Below are positions 1 through 8,010 of a stretch of DNA of 35,149 bases, piece after piece (positions within the stretch are counted from its first letter, which is position 1; each line of letters begins with the position of its first letter). The position numbers and the translations under genes were made by a program. Under the pieces are notes generated by a model. The model worked only from the letters and a program-made list of their open reading frames with translations. It did not search any database and was not told the DNA's origin. Origin of the DNA: Bacillota bacterium (GTDB lineage Bacteria; Bacillota; Clostridia; Tissierellales; Sedimentibacteraceae); NCBI GenBank assembly GCA_029239575.1, contig JARBUP010000002.1, positions 1-35,149 on the forward strand. The letters run 5' to 3'.

Positions 1-113
1 GCAAAATATTTCATTACTCCACCAACTGTTTCAGCATGCTTTATATGAAAATCTTCCTTATTATATTCTTTTAATAAAACATACGCTTCATCTTTTGTAA
101 TTTGATTGCTCAT
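1..113 (-). CDS. HD-domain hydrolase, N-terminal part only
   Basis: The gene starts at 113 on the minus strand and runs off the left edge, so only about 37 codons are visible. They read MSNQITKDEAYVLLKEYN and continue with IKHAETVGGVMKYFA. This pattern (acidic-charged helix, 'LLKEYN', then a 'KHA' histidine) is typical of the start of small HD-superfamily phosphohydrolases in Clostridia; the His would be the first metal ligand of the HD fold. An AAAGGA ribosome site lies about 11 bases before the ATG. The gene is divergent from the ndh2 cluster, so it is not part of that operon. The substrate cannot be told. The assignment rests on a short fragment. Confidence 0.6.
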   Translation of the reverse strand, partial: MSNQITKDEAYVLLKEYNKEDFHIKHAETVGGVMKYF

Positions 114-649
114 CTTATCTATATCCTTTCGTTTTTTATATTATAATAATAAATTTGCATATATAATATAACATATTATAATAATTTTAACTTATTTTAT
201 TAAATATGTCCATTAAAAAGAGGTTAACTTATTGGGTTAAATTATACTATAAAAGGGTAAAATCCAAAAACATAAAATATGAATTTATATTATATTTTAA
301 ACCATTTAATGGTTTGTTAAAAATAGCAAAAAGATATTGATTTTTTTTAACAAATATGATATCATCATAAAGTGTTGAGTAATTATATAGAGTAAGTGTA
401 CAAGCGTAAGAAGGTTTAAAAAATTGTATTTAGTTTTTACTCTGTTGGTTTAGAAATCAATGATTTAGTACGTAATAATACTAAATGAAGAATAAGTTTT
501 TTTGCAATAATATGTTTTAATTTTAACAACCTTTAAAACTAAACATATATATTTATAAATTTAATTCAAATAACTTATCATATTGCAATAATAATAAAAT
601 AATAATTAGTATAGCGAAACGTTATTCACGGGTCGTTATAGAACAAACA
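114..649. other. Long AT-rich intergenic region upstream of ndh2
   Basis: This stretch of more than 500 bases contains no convincing ORF on either strand. A perfect 11-bp inverted repeat (TTTGTTAAAAA at 313-323, TTTTTAACAAA at 344-354) is separated by 20 bases. A short palindromic run lies at about 299-315 (aaaccatttaatggttt). The 9-mer GCAATAATA occurs both near 503 and near 585. I do not recognise a known riboswitch; in particular no FMN (RFN) element is visible. The region is long for a clostridial promoter region and may carry regulation of the downstream redox cluster. Confidence 0.5.
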
Positions 650-678
650 TTGATTTCTATAGAAAGCATCAATATTAT
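650..678 (+). promoter_or_regulatory. Candidate promoter of ndh2 with embedded palindrome
   Basis: TTGATT at 650-655 and TATTAT at 673-678 are 17 bases apart, a good sigma-A-type arrangement. It would start a transcript near 685, about 70 bases before the ndh2 ATG. A perfect 12-bp palindrome TTTCTATAGAAA (654-665) sits between the two boxes and is flanked by ATTGAT and ATCAAT. A palindrome in this position is typical of a repressor operator, but no regulator is identified. Confidence 0.45.
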
Positions 679-753
679 AGAAAAATTTATGGACATAATA
701 TTTGCTAAATTTGTAACACGTTTATTTATTAATCACTAAAAGGAGATATATAT

Positions 754-2781
754 ATGGAATCTAAAATTGTAGTTGTTGGAGCCGGTTATGCAGGTATTCT
801 AACTGCTAAAAAAGTGGCAAAAAAATTCAAAAAACTTAACAAAAAAGATGTTAGCATTACAATAATTGACAGAAACCCATTTCACACTATGTTAACTGAA
901 CTTCATGAGGTTGCAGCATGTCGTGTGGATGAAGATAGTATAAAAATAAGCTTGAAAAGAGTTTTTGCTGGAAGAAATGTTGATGTAAAACTTGATACTG
1001 TTGATTCAATAGATTTTGATAAAAAATGCGTTAACGGTGTTAATGAAAAATATGATTATGACTACTTAGTAATTGCTGCTGGTTCTAAGCCAACTGATTT
1101 TGGTATAAAAGGTGTTAAAGAAAATGCATTTATGCTTTGGTCATTTGAAGATGCTGTTGTATTAAGAGACAGAATTCAAGAAATGTTTAGACGTGCATCT
1201 GTTGAAACAAACTTAGAAGAAAAGAAAAGATTATTAACATTCCACGTTATAGGCGCTGGTTTTACAGGCGTTGAAATGGTTGGAGAACTTGCTGAATTTG
1301 TTCCTATTTTATGTGATAAATATGAGATAGATAGAAGCTTAGTTACTTTAGTAAATGCTGACGGTTTATCAAGAACTGTACCTAACTTAGATGAAAGTAT
1401 ATCAAGAAAAGTTGAAAGACGTTTAAATAAAATGGGTGTTGACCTTCTTCTTAATAACTTTGTTCAAGAAGTTGGACCTGATTTTGTATCTACAAAAAGT
1501 GGTGATAGAATAACTAAACACGCAACTGGTACTGTTATTTGGGCTGCAGGTATTGAAGGATCAGATATTACTACTGCTGTAACAAAACAAATTAAAGGTG
1601 GCGGAAGAGGCAGAGTTCAAGTTGATAAATATTTACGTTCTGTAGATAAAGATAATGTATTTGTTGTTGGCGATAACATGTTCTTTATCTGTGAAGGTGA
1701 AGAAAGACCAGTTCCTCAAGTTGTTGAAAATGCAGAACAAAGTGCGGATGTAGCAGCACATAATATAGTATCAGCTGTTACTGGACAAGGCGAAATGGAA
1801 TCTTATACACATAAAAATCATGGATTCATGGTTTGTATCGGAGGACGTTATGGAGTTGCTTCAGTTGGAACAGTAAATAAAAAGTTTAGCTTACCATCAT
1901 TCTTAGCGATGTTTTCTAAACATTTCATAAATATAGTTTATTTCGTTCAAGTTTTAGGCTGGAATAAAATATTCAGCTATATAAAACATGAATTCTTTAC
2001 AATAAGAAACTGCAGAAGTTTCGTAGGCGGACATTTTTCAAACAGAACACCAAGTTTCTTATTAGTTTTACTGAGGGTATGGCTTGGATGTGTATGGTTA
2101 TTTGAAGGTATAATGAAAGTAGTTGAAGGATGGTTTAATGCACCTAAACTTACTGGATTTTTTGGTGGTGCAAGTGCTTGGTTTAATAGTATAATTAATC
2201 CGGGTGCAGCAGCAGACGGTGTAACAGCAGCAACAGGAGCAGCAGCAGAAGGCGCAGCCGCAGCAGCAGATGCTGTAACAGCAGCAACAGGAGCAGCAGC
2301 AGGTGGAGCTGGTGAAGCAGCACAAGCAGTTGGAACAGCACTTATGAATTTCGACTTCCTTGGTTTAATTCAAGTAATATTAGTAAGTGGTAAAGCATTA
2401 GCTGAATCAACTTTAGCTGACTTAGCTGTTAAATTAAATATACCATTAATGAATTGGTTTGTTGACAATGTAATATTATCAAGTGATTCAATGCAAGTAT
2501 TTATGCAAGGATTCATTGTAATTGCTGAAATTTTAATTGGTCTTGCTTTAATAGGTGGCTTGTTTACATTCCCAGCTTCGTTGTTCTCAATAATTCTTCA
2601 GTTCATGTTTGTATGTACAACTGGATTATATTTAAATTCTATTTGGATGGTATTTGCGGGTATTGCTGTATTAATAGGAGCAGGAAGAACATTTGGATTA
2701 GATTATTATGTAATGCCTTGGTTAAAGAAAAAATGGAAAAAAATAGGTTTTGTAAAGAGGCTTTATATTTACCATGATTAA
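754..2781 (+). CDS. ndh2: Type II NADH dehydrogenase with C-terminal DoxX-like membrane domain
   Basis: This 675-residue flavoprotein would oxidise NADH and reduce a membrane quinone without pumping ions. The N-terminal FAD-binding Rossmann motif VGAGYAG is at about residues 8-14. The second, NADH-binding motif IGAGFTGVE is at about 165-173, and the FAD-contacting VVGDN is near 304-308. Ordinary NDH-2 enzymes have about 400-450 residues. Here about 230 more follow: hydrophobic segments that resemble the DoxX family, starting near residue 433 (LLRVWLGCVWLFEGIMK) and resuming at about 585-650, ending in YYVMPWLKKKWKK. Between them is an Ala/Gly-rich insert (about 483-530) with an 18-residue duplication. 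Listeria Ndh2 of the extracellular electron transfer locus also carries a C-terminal membrane extension. AAGGAGATATA precedes the ATG. It is the first gene of the cluster; the polyprenyl synthase follows after 16 bases. Confidence 0.93.
   Translation: MESKIVVVGAGYAGILTAKKVAKKFKKLNKKDVSITIIDRNPFHTMLTELHEVAACRVDEDSIKISLKRVFAGRNVDVKLDTVDSIDFDKKCVNGVNEKYDYDYLVIAAGSKPTDFGIKGVKENAFMLWSFEDAVVLRDRIQEMFRRASVETNLEEKKRLLTFHVIGAGFTGVEMVGELAEFVPILCDKYEIDRSLVTLVNADGLSRTVPNLDESISRKVERRLNKMGVDLLLNNFVQEVGPDFVSTKSGDRITKHATGTVIWAAGIEGSDITTAVTKQIKGGGRGRVQVDKYLRSVDKDNVFVVGDNMFFICEGEERPVPQVVENAEQSADVAAHNIVSAVTGQGEMESYTHKNHGFMVCIGGRYGVASVGTVNKKFSLPSFLAMFSKHFINIVYFVQVLGWNKIFSYIKHEFFTIRNCRSFVGGHFSNRTPSFLLVLLRVWLGCVWLFEGIMKVVEGWFNAPKLTGFFGGASAWFNSIINPGAAADGVTAATGAAAEGAAAAADAVTAATGAAAGGAGEAAQAVGTALMNFDFLGLIQVILVSGKALAESTLADLAVKLNIPLMNWFVDNVILSSDSMQVFMQGFIVIAEILIGLALIGGLFTFPASLFSIILQFMFVCTTGLYLNSIWMVFAGIAVLIGAGRTFGLDYYVMPWLKKKWKKIGFVKRLYIYHD
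2201..2340 (+). repeat. Ala-codon-rich tandem duplication inside ndh2
   Basis: A 28-base block beginning GTAACAGCAGCAACAGGAGC occurs at 2221-2248 and is repeated identically at 2275-2302, a 54-base period (18 codons). The stretch is a GCA/GGA-rich island in an AT-rich gene and encodes an Ala/Gly linker between two groups of membrane segments. Confidence 0.85.
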
Positions 2782-2797
2782 TTAAAAAGGAAATACA

Positions 2798-3769
2798 ATG
2801 ACTATAGATAACAATATTACTAAACAAATAATAACATTTGATCAAGCAATTGTATTAGTGAAAGATGAGGTAGATAGAGCTCTATCTTCCTCACCTCTCA
2901 TAATAAGAGGATTTACTAAGCATTTGACTAAATCCCATGGAAAATTTATTCGTGCAGTATCACTAATTGCTTGTGCACAAGATGAGGTTGGTTATATTCA
3001 TCCTAATGCAATTAAATTTGCAGCATCAATAGAACTTTTACATCTTGCGACACTAGTTCATGATGATATTATAGATGATGCTGATTTAAGAAGAGGGGAA
3101 GCAACTCTTCAAAAAAAATTCGGTAAAAAAACAGCAGTAATTTGTGGCGATTATCTTTTGGCTGTAGCACTACAATTAGCTACTTCAGTTTCAAATAGAG
3201 AAGATTATTTGAAAATTAATATGACTGAGTATATAACAAAAGTATGTCTTGGTGAATTAAACCAACATATAAATAATCATAATTTGGATTTATCGGTAAG
3301 CAAATATTTAAAAATAATTTCAGGTAAAACGGCAGCCTTGTTTGAAGCTTCGTTTTTCGCTGGTGCTATATTGTGTGAAAATGATAAAATAATAATTAAC
3401 AAATACAAAAAACTTGGAAGATATATTGGTATGTTATTTCAGCTTACTGATGATTGTATGGACTTTGAGGAGACTAAAGACACGGCTAAAAAACCTGTTC
3501 AATCAGATTATGAACAAGGTGTAATAACATTGCCGTTAATATATGCATTAAAAGAAGACAGTAATTTAAAAGAAAAAGCTAAATTTAATTCTGTTACAAG
3601 AGATGATATAAATTCTTCTGTATTAAAAACAGGTGGATTAAAATTTACTCATTTAATGTCAAAGCAATATTACAACAAAAGTTTAAAATTAATTAATGAG
3701 TTAAATGTTTCAAAAGAAAAAGAAGAAAAGCTTAAATTGATTTTAGATAAATCTTATAGGTTAATATAA
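2798..3769 (+). CDS. Trans-polyprenyl diphosphate synthase (DmkB/heptaprenyl synthase component II-like)
   Basis: This 323-residue protein would join isopentenyl diphosphate units to an allylic primer, making the isoprenoid tail of (demethyl)menaquinone. Both aspartate-rich motifs are intact: DDIIDDADLRRG at residues 89-100 and DDCMD at 218-222. The conserved GKT-like segment (SGKTAALFEAS) lies between them. Length is normal for the family. AAAAAGGAAATACA precedes the ATG, 16 bases after ndh2, so the two are almost surely co-transcribed. In the Listeria EET locus a homologous synthase (DmkB) makes the tail of the demethylmenaquinone used by Ndh2, and that role fits here. The chain length of the product cannot be read from the sequence. 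The prenyltransferase (MenA/DmkA) that would use the product is not in this window. Confidence 0.9.
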   Translation: MTIDNNITKQIITFDQAIVLVKDEVDRALSSSPLIIRGFTKHLTKSHGKFIRAVSLIACAQDEVGYIHPNAIKFAASIELLHLATLVHDDIIDDADLRRGEATLQKKFGKKTAVICGDYLLAVALQLATSVSNREDYLKINMTEYITKVCLGELNQHINNHNLDLSVSKYLKIISGKTAALFEASFFAGAILCENDKIIINKYKKLGRYIGMLFQLTDDCMDFEETKDTAKKPVQSDYEQGVITLPLIYALKEDSNLKEKAKFNSVTRDDINSSVLKTGGLKFTHLMSKQYYNKSLKLINELNVSKEKEEKLKLILDKSYRLI

Positions 3770-3802
3770 GTATTATCTTATTATCATTATTTTTCAATTT
3801 AG

Positions 3803-3832
3803 TTGTTATATTCCGGCTTAGCCGGTTTATAT
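3803..3832 (+). promoter_or_regulatory. Candidate pplA promoter overlapping a GC palindrome
   Basis: TTGTTA (3803-3808) and TTTATA (3826-3831) are 17 bases apart, ahead of the pplA-like gene. The perfect palindrome CCGGC-TTA-GCCGG (3813-3825) lies exactly between them and is the only GC-rich element in this gap. It could be an operator, or the stem of a short weak terminator after the polyprenyl synthase gene; the following bases (TTTATATAAAAA) do not form a good T-run. Confidence 0.35.
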
Positions 3833-3865
3833 AAAAAATTAACATTATATTTCGTGGAGGAAATT

Positions 3866-4930
3866 ATGAAAAAGTTAGCATCATTAGCGTTGGTTTTATC
3901 TATGTCTTTATTCGCTTTCGTAGGATGTAGCAAACCAGCAGCAGAAACACCAGCACCAGCGCCAGCACCAGAAGCGCCAGTAGCTGAAGCACCAGCAGCA
4001 GATGCTGTTAAAACAGGATTAGCAGTAATTTCAAATGCAGAAAAATCAAAAGCACCAGAAGCTGATAAAGAAGGTACAGCTGAAGTTAACTCTGTAGTTG
4101 TAGCAGTAACTGTTGATAAAGATGGTAAAATAGTAAAAGCAGCTATAGATACTGCACAAACAAAAATTAACTTTACTAAAGAAGGTAAAATAACTACTGA
4201 TTTAGCAAAAGTATTTGAAGCAAAACAAACACTTGGTGATGAATATGGAATGAAAAAAGCTTCTAAAATAGGTAAAGAATGGTTTGAACAAGCAAATGCA
4301 TTCGAAACATTTGTAGAAGGTAAAACTGTTGAAGAAATAAAAGCATTTGCACTTGACGCAGATACTCATTTAACTGATGCTGATATGGTATCTTCTGTAT
4401 CTATTAAAGTTGGCGGATACATAGAAGCTATTGAAAAAGCTGTAGCTAATGCTCAAGATTTAGGAGCAACTGCTGATGATAAATTAGGTCTTGGCGTTAT
4501 AACTACTATCGACAAATCTAAAGATGCTGCAGCTGATGCAGAAGGAGTAGCTCAAGCTTATACTTATTACACAGTTTCAACATTTGATGCTGATGGAAAA
4601 GTTTCAAGCTCAATAATGGATGCTTCTCAAACAAATGTTAAATTTGATGCAACAGGTAAAATTACTTCTGATTTAGCAGCTGAATTACAAACTAAAAATG
4701 AATTAGGCGATGCTTACGGAATGAAAAAAGCATCTAAAATAGGTAAAGAGTGGAATGAACAAGCTAATGCTTTCTCTTTATATGTAGTTGGAAAAACAGT
4801 TGCTGAAGTTGAAGGTATCGCAGTTGACGCTGAAGGACACACTACTGCAGCTGATATAGTATCATCAGTAACAGTTGGTATAGCTGAATTCCAAGAAACT
4901 TTAGCAAAAGCTGAAGCTTCTGCAAAATAA
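3866..4930 (+). CDS. pplA: FMN-carrying lipoprotein with two repeated domains (PplA-like)
   Basis: This 354-residue extracytoplasmic lipoprotein probably carries covalently bound FMN and passes electrons outside the membrane. The signal peptide ends in the lipobox FVGC, with lipid-anchor Cys21. A Pro/Ala-rich linker spans 23-47. Two homologous domains follow, about 48-190 and 205-350. Both contain YGMKKASKIGKEW (127-139 and 284-296) and end in a flavin-acceptor-like motif: DMVSSVS (173-179) and DIVSSVT (330-336). The ApbE consensus is roughly DxxSGA[ST], so these are variants with SSV in place of SGA, and the first acceptor would be Ser179, the second Thr336. The start is the ATG after GTGGAGGAAATT; an in-frame upstream start at 3803 lacks a ribosome site. 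The two-domain architecture and the neighbouring NDH-2 and ApbE genes match PplA of the Listeria EET locus. Confidence 0.85.
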   Translation: MKKLASLALVLSMSLFAFVGCSKPAAETPAPAPAPEAPVAEAPAADAVKTGLAVISNAEKSKAPEADKEGTAEVNSVVVAVTVDKDGKIVKAAIDTAQTKINFTKEGKITTDLAKVFEAKQTLGDEYGMKKASKIGKEWFEQANAFETFVEGKTVEEIKAFALDADTHLTDADMVSSVSIKVGGYIEAIEKAVANAQDLGATADDKLGLGVITTIDKSKDAAADAEGVAQAYTYYTVSTFDADGKVSSSIMDASQTNVKFDATGKITSDLAAELQTKNELGDAYGMKKASKIGKEWNEQANAFSLYVVGKTVAEVEGIAVDAEGHTTAADIVSSVTVGIAEFQETLAKAEASAK

Positions 4931-4971
4931 TTATATTAATTATTTAAAATATAGTATATAATATTTAATCA

Positions 4972-5001
4972 TAGAGGTAGTTATACTACCTCTAATTTTT
5001 T
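4972..5001 (+). terminator. Intrinsic terminator between pplA-like and ApbE genes
   Basis: TAGAGGTAGT (4972-4981) pairs perfectly with ACTACCTCTA (4985-4994) around a 3-base loop, followed by A and six T. It sits between the lipoprotein stop and the ribosome site of the ApbE gene. Partial read-through would give more lipoprotein than modifying enzyme. Confidence 0.8.
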
Positions 5002-5013
5002 GAGGTGATTATA

Positions 5014-6111
5014 TTGTTTAAGTTAAATAAATTTAAAAAAGTAATTTCAATTGTTACAATAATTATGCTAATGGTAAGCTTAACAGCTTGCACAAGCGCC
5101 GAAAATAACAATACAGATGATAAAAACAATACAAAAAATAAAACACGATATGAATCGGAATTTCTTGAATTGTTTGACACTGTAACCCGTATAGTTGGCT
5201 TTGCAGAAAGTGAAGCAGAATTTAAAGAATATTCACAAATAATTTATGATAATTTAAAAGAATATCATGAGCTTTATGACATATATAATGATTATGAAGG
5301 CATAAATAATATAAAAACAATTAATGATAATGCAGGTATTCAACCTATAAAAGTAGACCAAAAAATAATAGATTTACTTAAATTTTGTAAAGAAGCATAT
5401 AATATTACAAATGGGAAAACAAATATTGCATTTGGCTCTGTTTTAAAAATATGGCATGATTACCGAGACGAAGGCATTAGTGACCCAGAAAATGCAAAAT
5501 TGCCTGATATTAAAGATTTGGAAAAAGCAAGTAAACATACGGATATAAATAATATTATAATAGATGAAACAAACTCTACAGTATTTCTTAAAGACCCTGA
5601 TATGAGACTTGATGTAGGTGCTGTTGCAAAAGGATATGCAACAGAACAAATAAGCAAAATAGCAAAAGAAAGTGGTTTAACATCTGGTTTGATTAGCGTT
5701 GGCGGGAATGTTAGAGCTATAAGTCAAAATTCAGAAACAAAAGCACCATGGAATGTTGGAATCCAAAATCCTGATACTCAAAGTGAGAATCAAGTTTTAA
5801 AAGTAGTAAGAATTAATGATATGTCACTTGTAACAAGTGGTGATTATGAAAGATATTACACTGTAAATGGTAAACAATATAATCATATTATAGATACTGA
5901 AACTCTTTTTCCAGCAGAATATTTTACTTCAGTTTCTATAATAATACAGGATTCTGGACTGGCAGATGCTTTATCTACTGCACTTTTTGATATGCCTTTT
6001 GAAGAAGGTTTAGAATTAATTAACAGTATTCCTGATGCTGAAGCTATGTGGATTTTAAAAGATGGAACATTTAAATATAGCGAAGGTTTTGAAAAATTAA
6101 TAAAAAATTAA
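5014..6111 (+). CDS. apbE: ApbE-family FAD:protein FMN transferase lipoprotein (FmnB-like)
   Basis: This 365-residue enzyme takes FMN from FAD and links it through phosphate to Thr/Ser of target proteins outside the membrane. The signal peptide ends in lipobox LTAC with Cys26. Family motifs are in order: DVGAVAKGYATE (about 205-216), the GGN motif in SVGGNVRA, VTSGDYERYY, NHIIDTETLFPAE, and ADALSTALF with the metal-binding Asp/Thr near the C-terminus. Length matches secreted ApbE proteins. The start chosen is TTG at 5014, because GAGGTGAT lies 5-6 bases before it; a GTG at 5005 would lie inside that ribosome site. Likely substrates are next door: the two-domain lipoprotein upstream and the SGAT protein at 9881. 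FmnB has this role in the Listeria EET locus. Confidence 0.92.
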   Translation: MFKLNKFKKVISIVTIIMLMVSLTACTSAENNNTDDKNNTKNKTRYESEFLELFDTVTRIVGFAESEAEFKEYSQIIYDNLKEYHELYDIYNDYEGINNIKTINDNAGIQPIKVDQKIIDLLKFCKEAYNITNGKTNIAFGSVLKIWHDYRDEGISDPENAKLPDIKDLEKASKHTDINNIIIDETNSTVFLKDPDMRLDVGAVAKGYATEQISKIAKESGLTSGLISVGGNVRAISQNSETKAPWNVGIQNPDTQSENQVLKVVRINDMSLVTSGDYERYYTVNGKQYNHIIDTETLFPAEYFTSVSIIIQDSGLADALSTALFDMPFEEGLELINSIPDAEAMWILKDGTFKYSEGFEKLIKN

Positions 6112-6120
6112 AGAGTGACT

Positions 6121-6195
6121 CGAGGATTTAGGGACGCACCTTTTTGATTTTAGGGACTGTCCCCAAGATCAAAAACGTGCGTCCCTAAATCTTTG
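6121..6195. repeat. Long imperfect palindrome, REP/MITE-like element
   Basis: A 75-base inverted repeat runs from CGAGGATTTAGGGACGCAC to GTGCGTCCCTAAATCTTTG and, allowing G-T pairs, folds over almost its whole length. An inner GGGAC-T-GTCCC hairpin forms the tip. Its GC content is well above the flanks. GGGAC/GTCCC intergenic hairpins are, from general knowledge, recurrent in many clostridial genomes, which suggests a dispersed non-autonomous repeat rather than a gene-specific terminator. It ends right at the ribosome site of the next gene and would shape the mRNA there. Confidence 0.65.
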
Positions 6196-6207
6196 AAAGG
6201 AGTTTTT

Positions 6208-7992
6208 ATGGATAATATTAAAATATTGTTGTTACATATGAAAGGATTTAAATATCTATTTTTAATTTCTTTTATTGTTACAACTTTAAGAGTATTTATT
6301 AATTTTATAACACCTCAAGTTATAAGGTTTACAGTGGATTCTATAATTAGTGAAGAAATAATCAAGTCTTCTTTAGTTATTAATTTAACAAATTATTTTG
6401 GTGGCCGTAATTATATTAGAGAAAATATTTGGATTTGTGCTTTAGCAATTATAATTTTAGCTATAATAACATGTATTTGTGATTATATAGGAAGAACATC
6501 TAATGCAAAAGCTTCTGAAAAATTAATGAAAAGTATTAGAAATAGTTTATATGAACATATCCAAAAGCTGCCATACAGCTGGCATATAAAAAATCAAACT
6601 GGGGATACAATACAACGTTCAACTTCTGATGTAGAAATGGTTCGTAATTTTATGAGTTCTCAGCTCATGGAATTGTTTAGAACAATAATGTTAATAGTTA
6701 TATCTTTAATACTTATGTTTTCTATGAATTACTTATTAAGTTTAATAGTACTTATATTTGTTCCTATAATTATAATATATTCTTCTATTTTCTATGGCAT
6801 TTTATCTAAGCAGTTTTTAGTAGCAGATGAGGCTGAAGGTCAGCTTTTTAATGCAGCTCAAGAAAATTTAACTGGTGTTAGAGTAGTAAGGGCTTTTGGA
6901 AGAGAAAAATATGAAATAGAAAAATTCAACAAAAGAAACAAAGAGTTTTCAGATTTATGGGTAAAACTTGGGTATAAGCTTGGTATTTATTGGGGAGTTG
7001 GAGATTTAGTAACAGGGCTTCAAATTATGGCTGTAATTTATGTTGGAGTAATTCAAGCTTCAAAAGGAATCATTACATTAGGAGAGTTTCTTGCATTTGT
7101 ATCTTATAATGCTATGCTTACATGGCCTGTAAGAAGTTTTGGTAGAATATTAGGCGAACTTAGTAAAACGAAAGTTTCTTTAAATAGAATATGTGAAATT
7201 TTAAAAGAACCTGAAGAAAAAGACGAAATAAACAATGAAACACCTGATTTAAGTCAAGATATAGAATTTAAAAATGTAAACTTTAAATATGATAATAATA
7301 CGCCAATATTAAAAGATATAAGTTTTACAATTAAATACAAAACTACATTTGCCATATTAGGTGGAACTGGATCAGGAAAAACAACACTCATGCATTTGTT
7401 AAATCGTTTATATGATTTGTCAGAAGGTGAGGGTACAATAACAATAGGTAATGTTAACATTAAAAATATTAAAAGAAATTATCTAAGAAAAAACATTGGC
7501 ATGGTCCTTCAAGAGCCGTTTTTGTTTTCAAAAACAATTAAGGATAATATTAAAATAGCTAAACCTGAAGCAAGTATAGAAGAAATAAGAAATGTTTCAG
7601 ATGTAGCTCAAGTTACAAAGTCCATAGAAAATTTTGAAAAAGGATATGATACCATTGTAGGTGAAAGGGGTGTTACACTTTCTGGTGGTCAAAAACAACG
7701 TGTTGCTATTGCAAGGATGATACTTCAAAATACTCCTATAATGGTTTTTGATGATTCTTTATCCGCTGTAGATTCTGAAACAGATGCTAAAATTAGAAAT
7801 GAACTTAAAAAGAGAAAAAACAAGTCAACAACTATACTTATTTCTCATCGTATAACAACTCTCATGGAATCAGATATGATTTTAGTATTAGATAAGGGTG
7901 AAATAGCGGACATAGGTACTCATGAAGATCTTATTAAAAAGGATGGGATTTATAAAAATATATATGATGTTCAAATGAATTTATCCATATGA
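6208..7992 (+). CDS. ABC exporter half-transporter, degenerate-site subunit
   Basis: This 594-residue half-transporter has an N-terminal six-helix membrane domain (about 1-330) and a C-terminal ATPase domain. The Walker A motif GGTGSGKT is at about 385-392 and the signature LSGGQKQR at about 491-498. Walker B is IMVFDDSLSAVD, so Asp516 stands where the catalytic Glu usually is. That substitution marks the non-catalytic half of heterodimeric exporters such as TM287/288, BmrCD and LmrCD. The start is the ATG after AAAGGAGTTTTT; an upstream TTG at 6193 would lie inside the hairpin and lacks a ribosome site. The partner follows 18 bases after the stop. The substrate is unknown; drugs, lipids or peptides are typical. 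The position inside a flavin cluster is suggestive but proves nothing. Confidence 0.92.
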   Translation: MDNIKILLLHMKGFKYLFLISFIVTTLRVFINFITPQVIRFTVDSIISEEIIKSSLVINLTNYFGGRNYIRENIWICALAIIILAIITCICDYIGRTSNAKASEKLMKSIRNSLYEHIQKLPYSWHIKNQTGDTIQRSTSDVEMVRNFMSSQLMELFRTIMLIVISLILMFSMNYLLSLIVLIFVPIIIIYSSIFYGILSKQFLVADEAEGQLFNAAQENLTGVRVVRAFGREKYEIEKFNKRNKEFSDLWVKLGYKLGIYWGVGDLVTGLQIMAVIYVGVIQASKGIITLGEFLAFVSYNAMLTWPVRSFGRILGELSKTKVSLNRICEILKEPEEKDEINNETPDLSQDIEFKNVNFKYDNNTPILKDISFTIKYKTTFAILGGTGSGKTTLMHLLNRLYDLSEGEGTITIGNVNIKNIKRNYLRKNIGMVLQEPFLFSKTIKDNIKIAKPEASIEEIRNVSDVAQVTKSIENFEKGYDTIVGERGVTLSGGQKQRVAIARMILQNTPIMVFDDSLSAVDSETDAKIRNELKKRKNKSTTILISHRITTLMESDMILVLDKGEIADIGTHEDLIKKDGIYKNIYDVQMNLSI

Positions 7993-8010
7993 TAAATGTT
8001 GGAGGCAATT

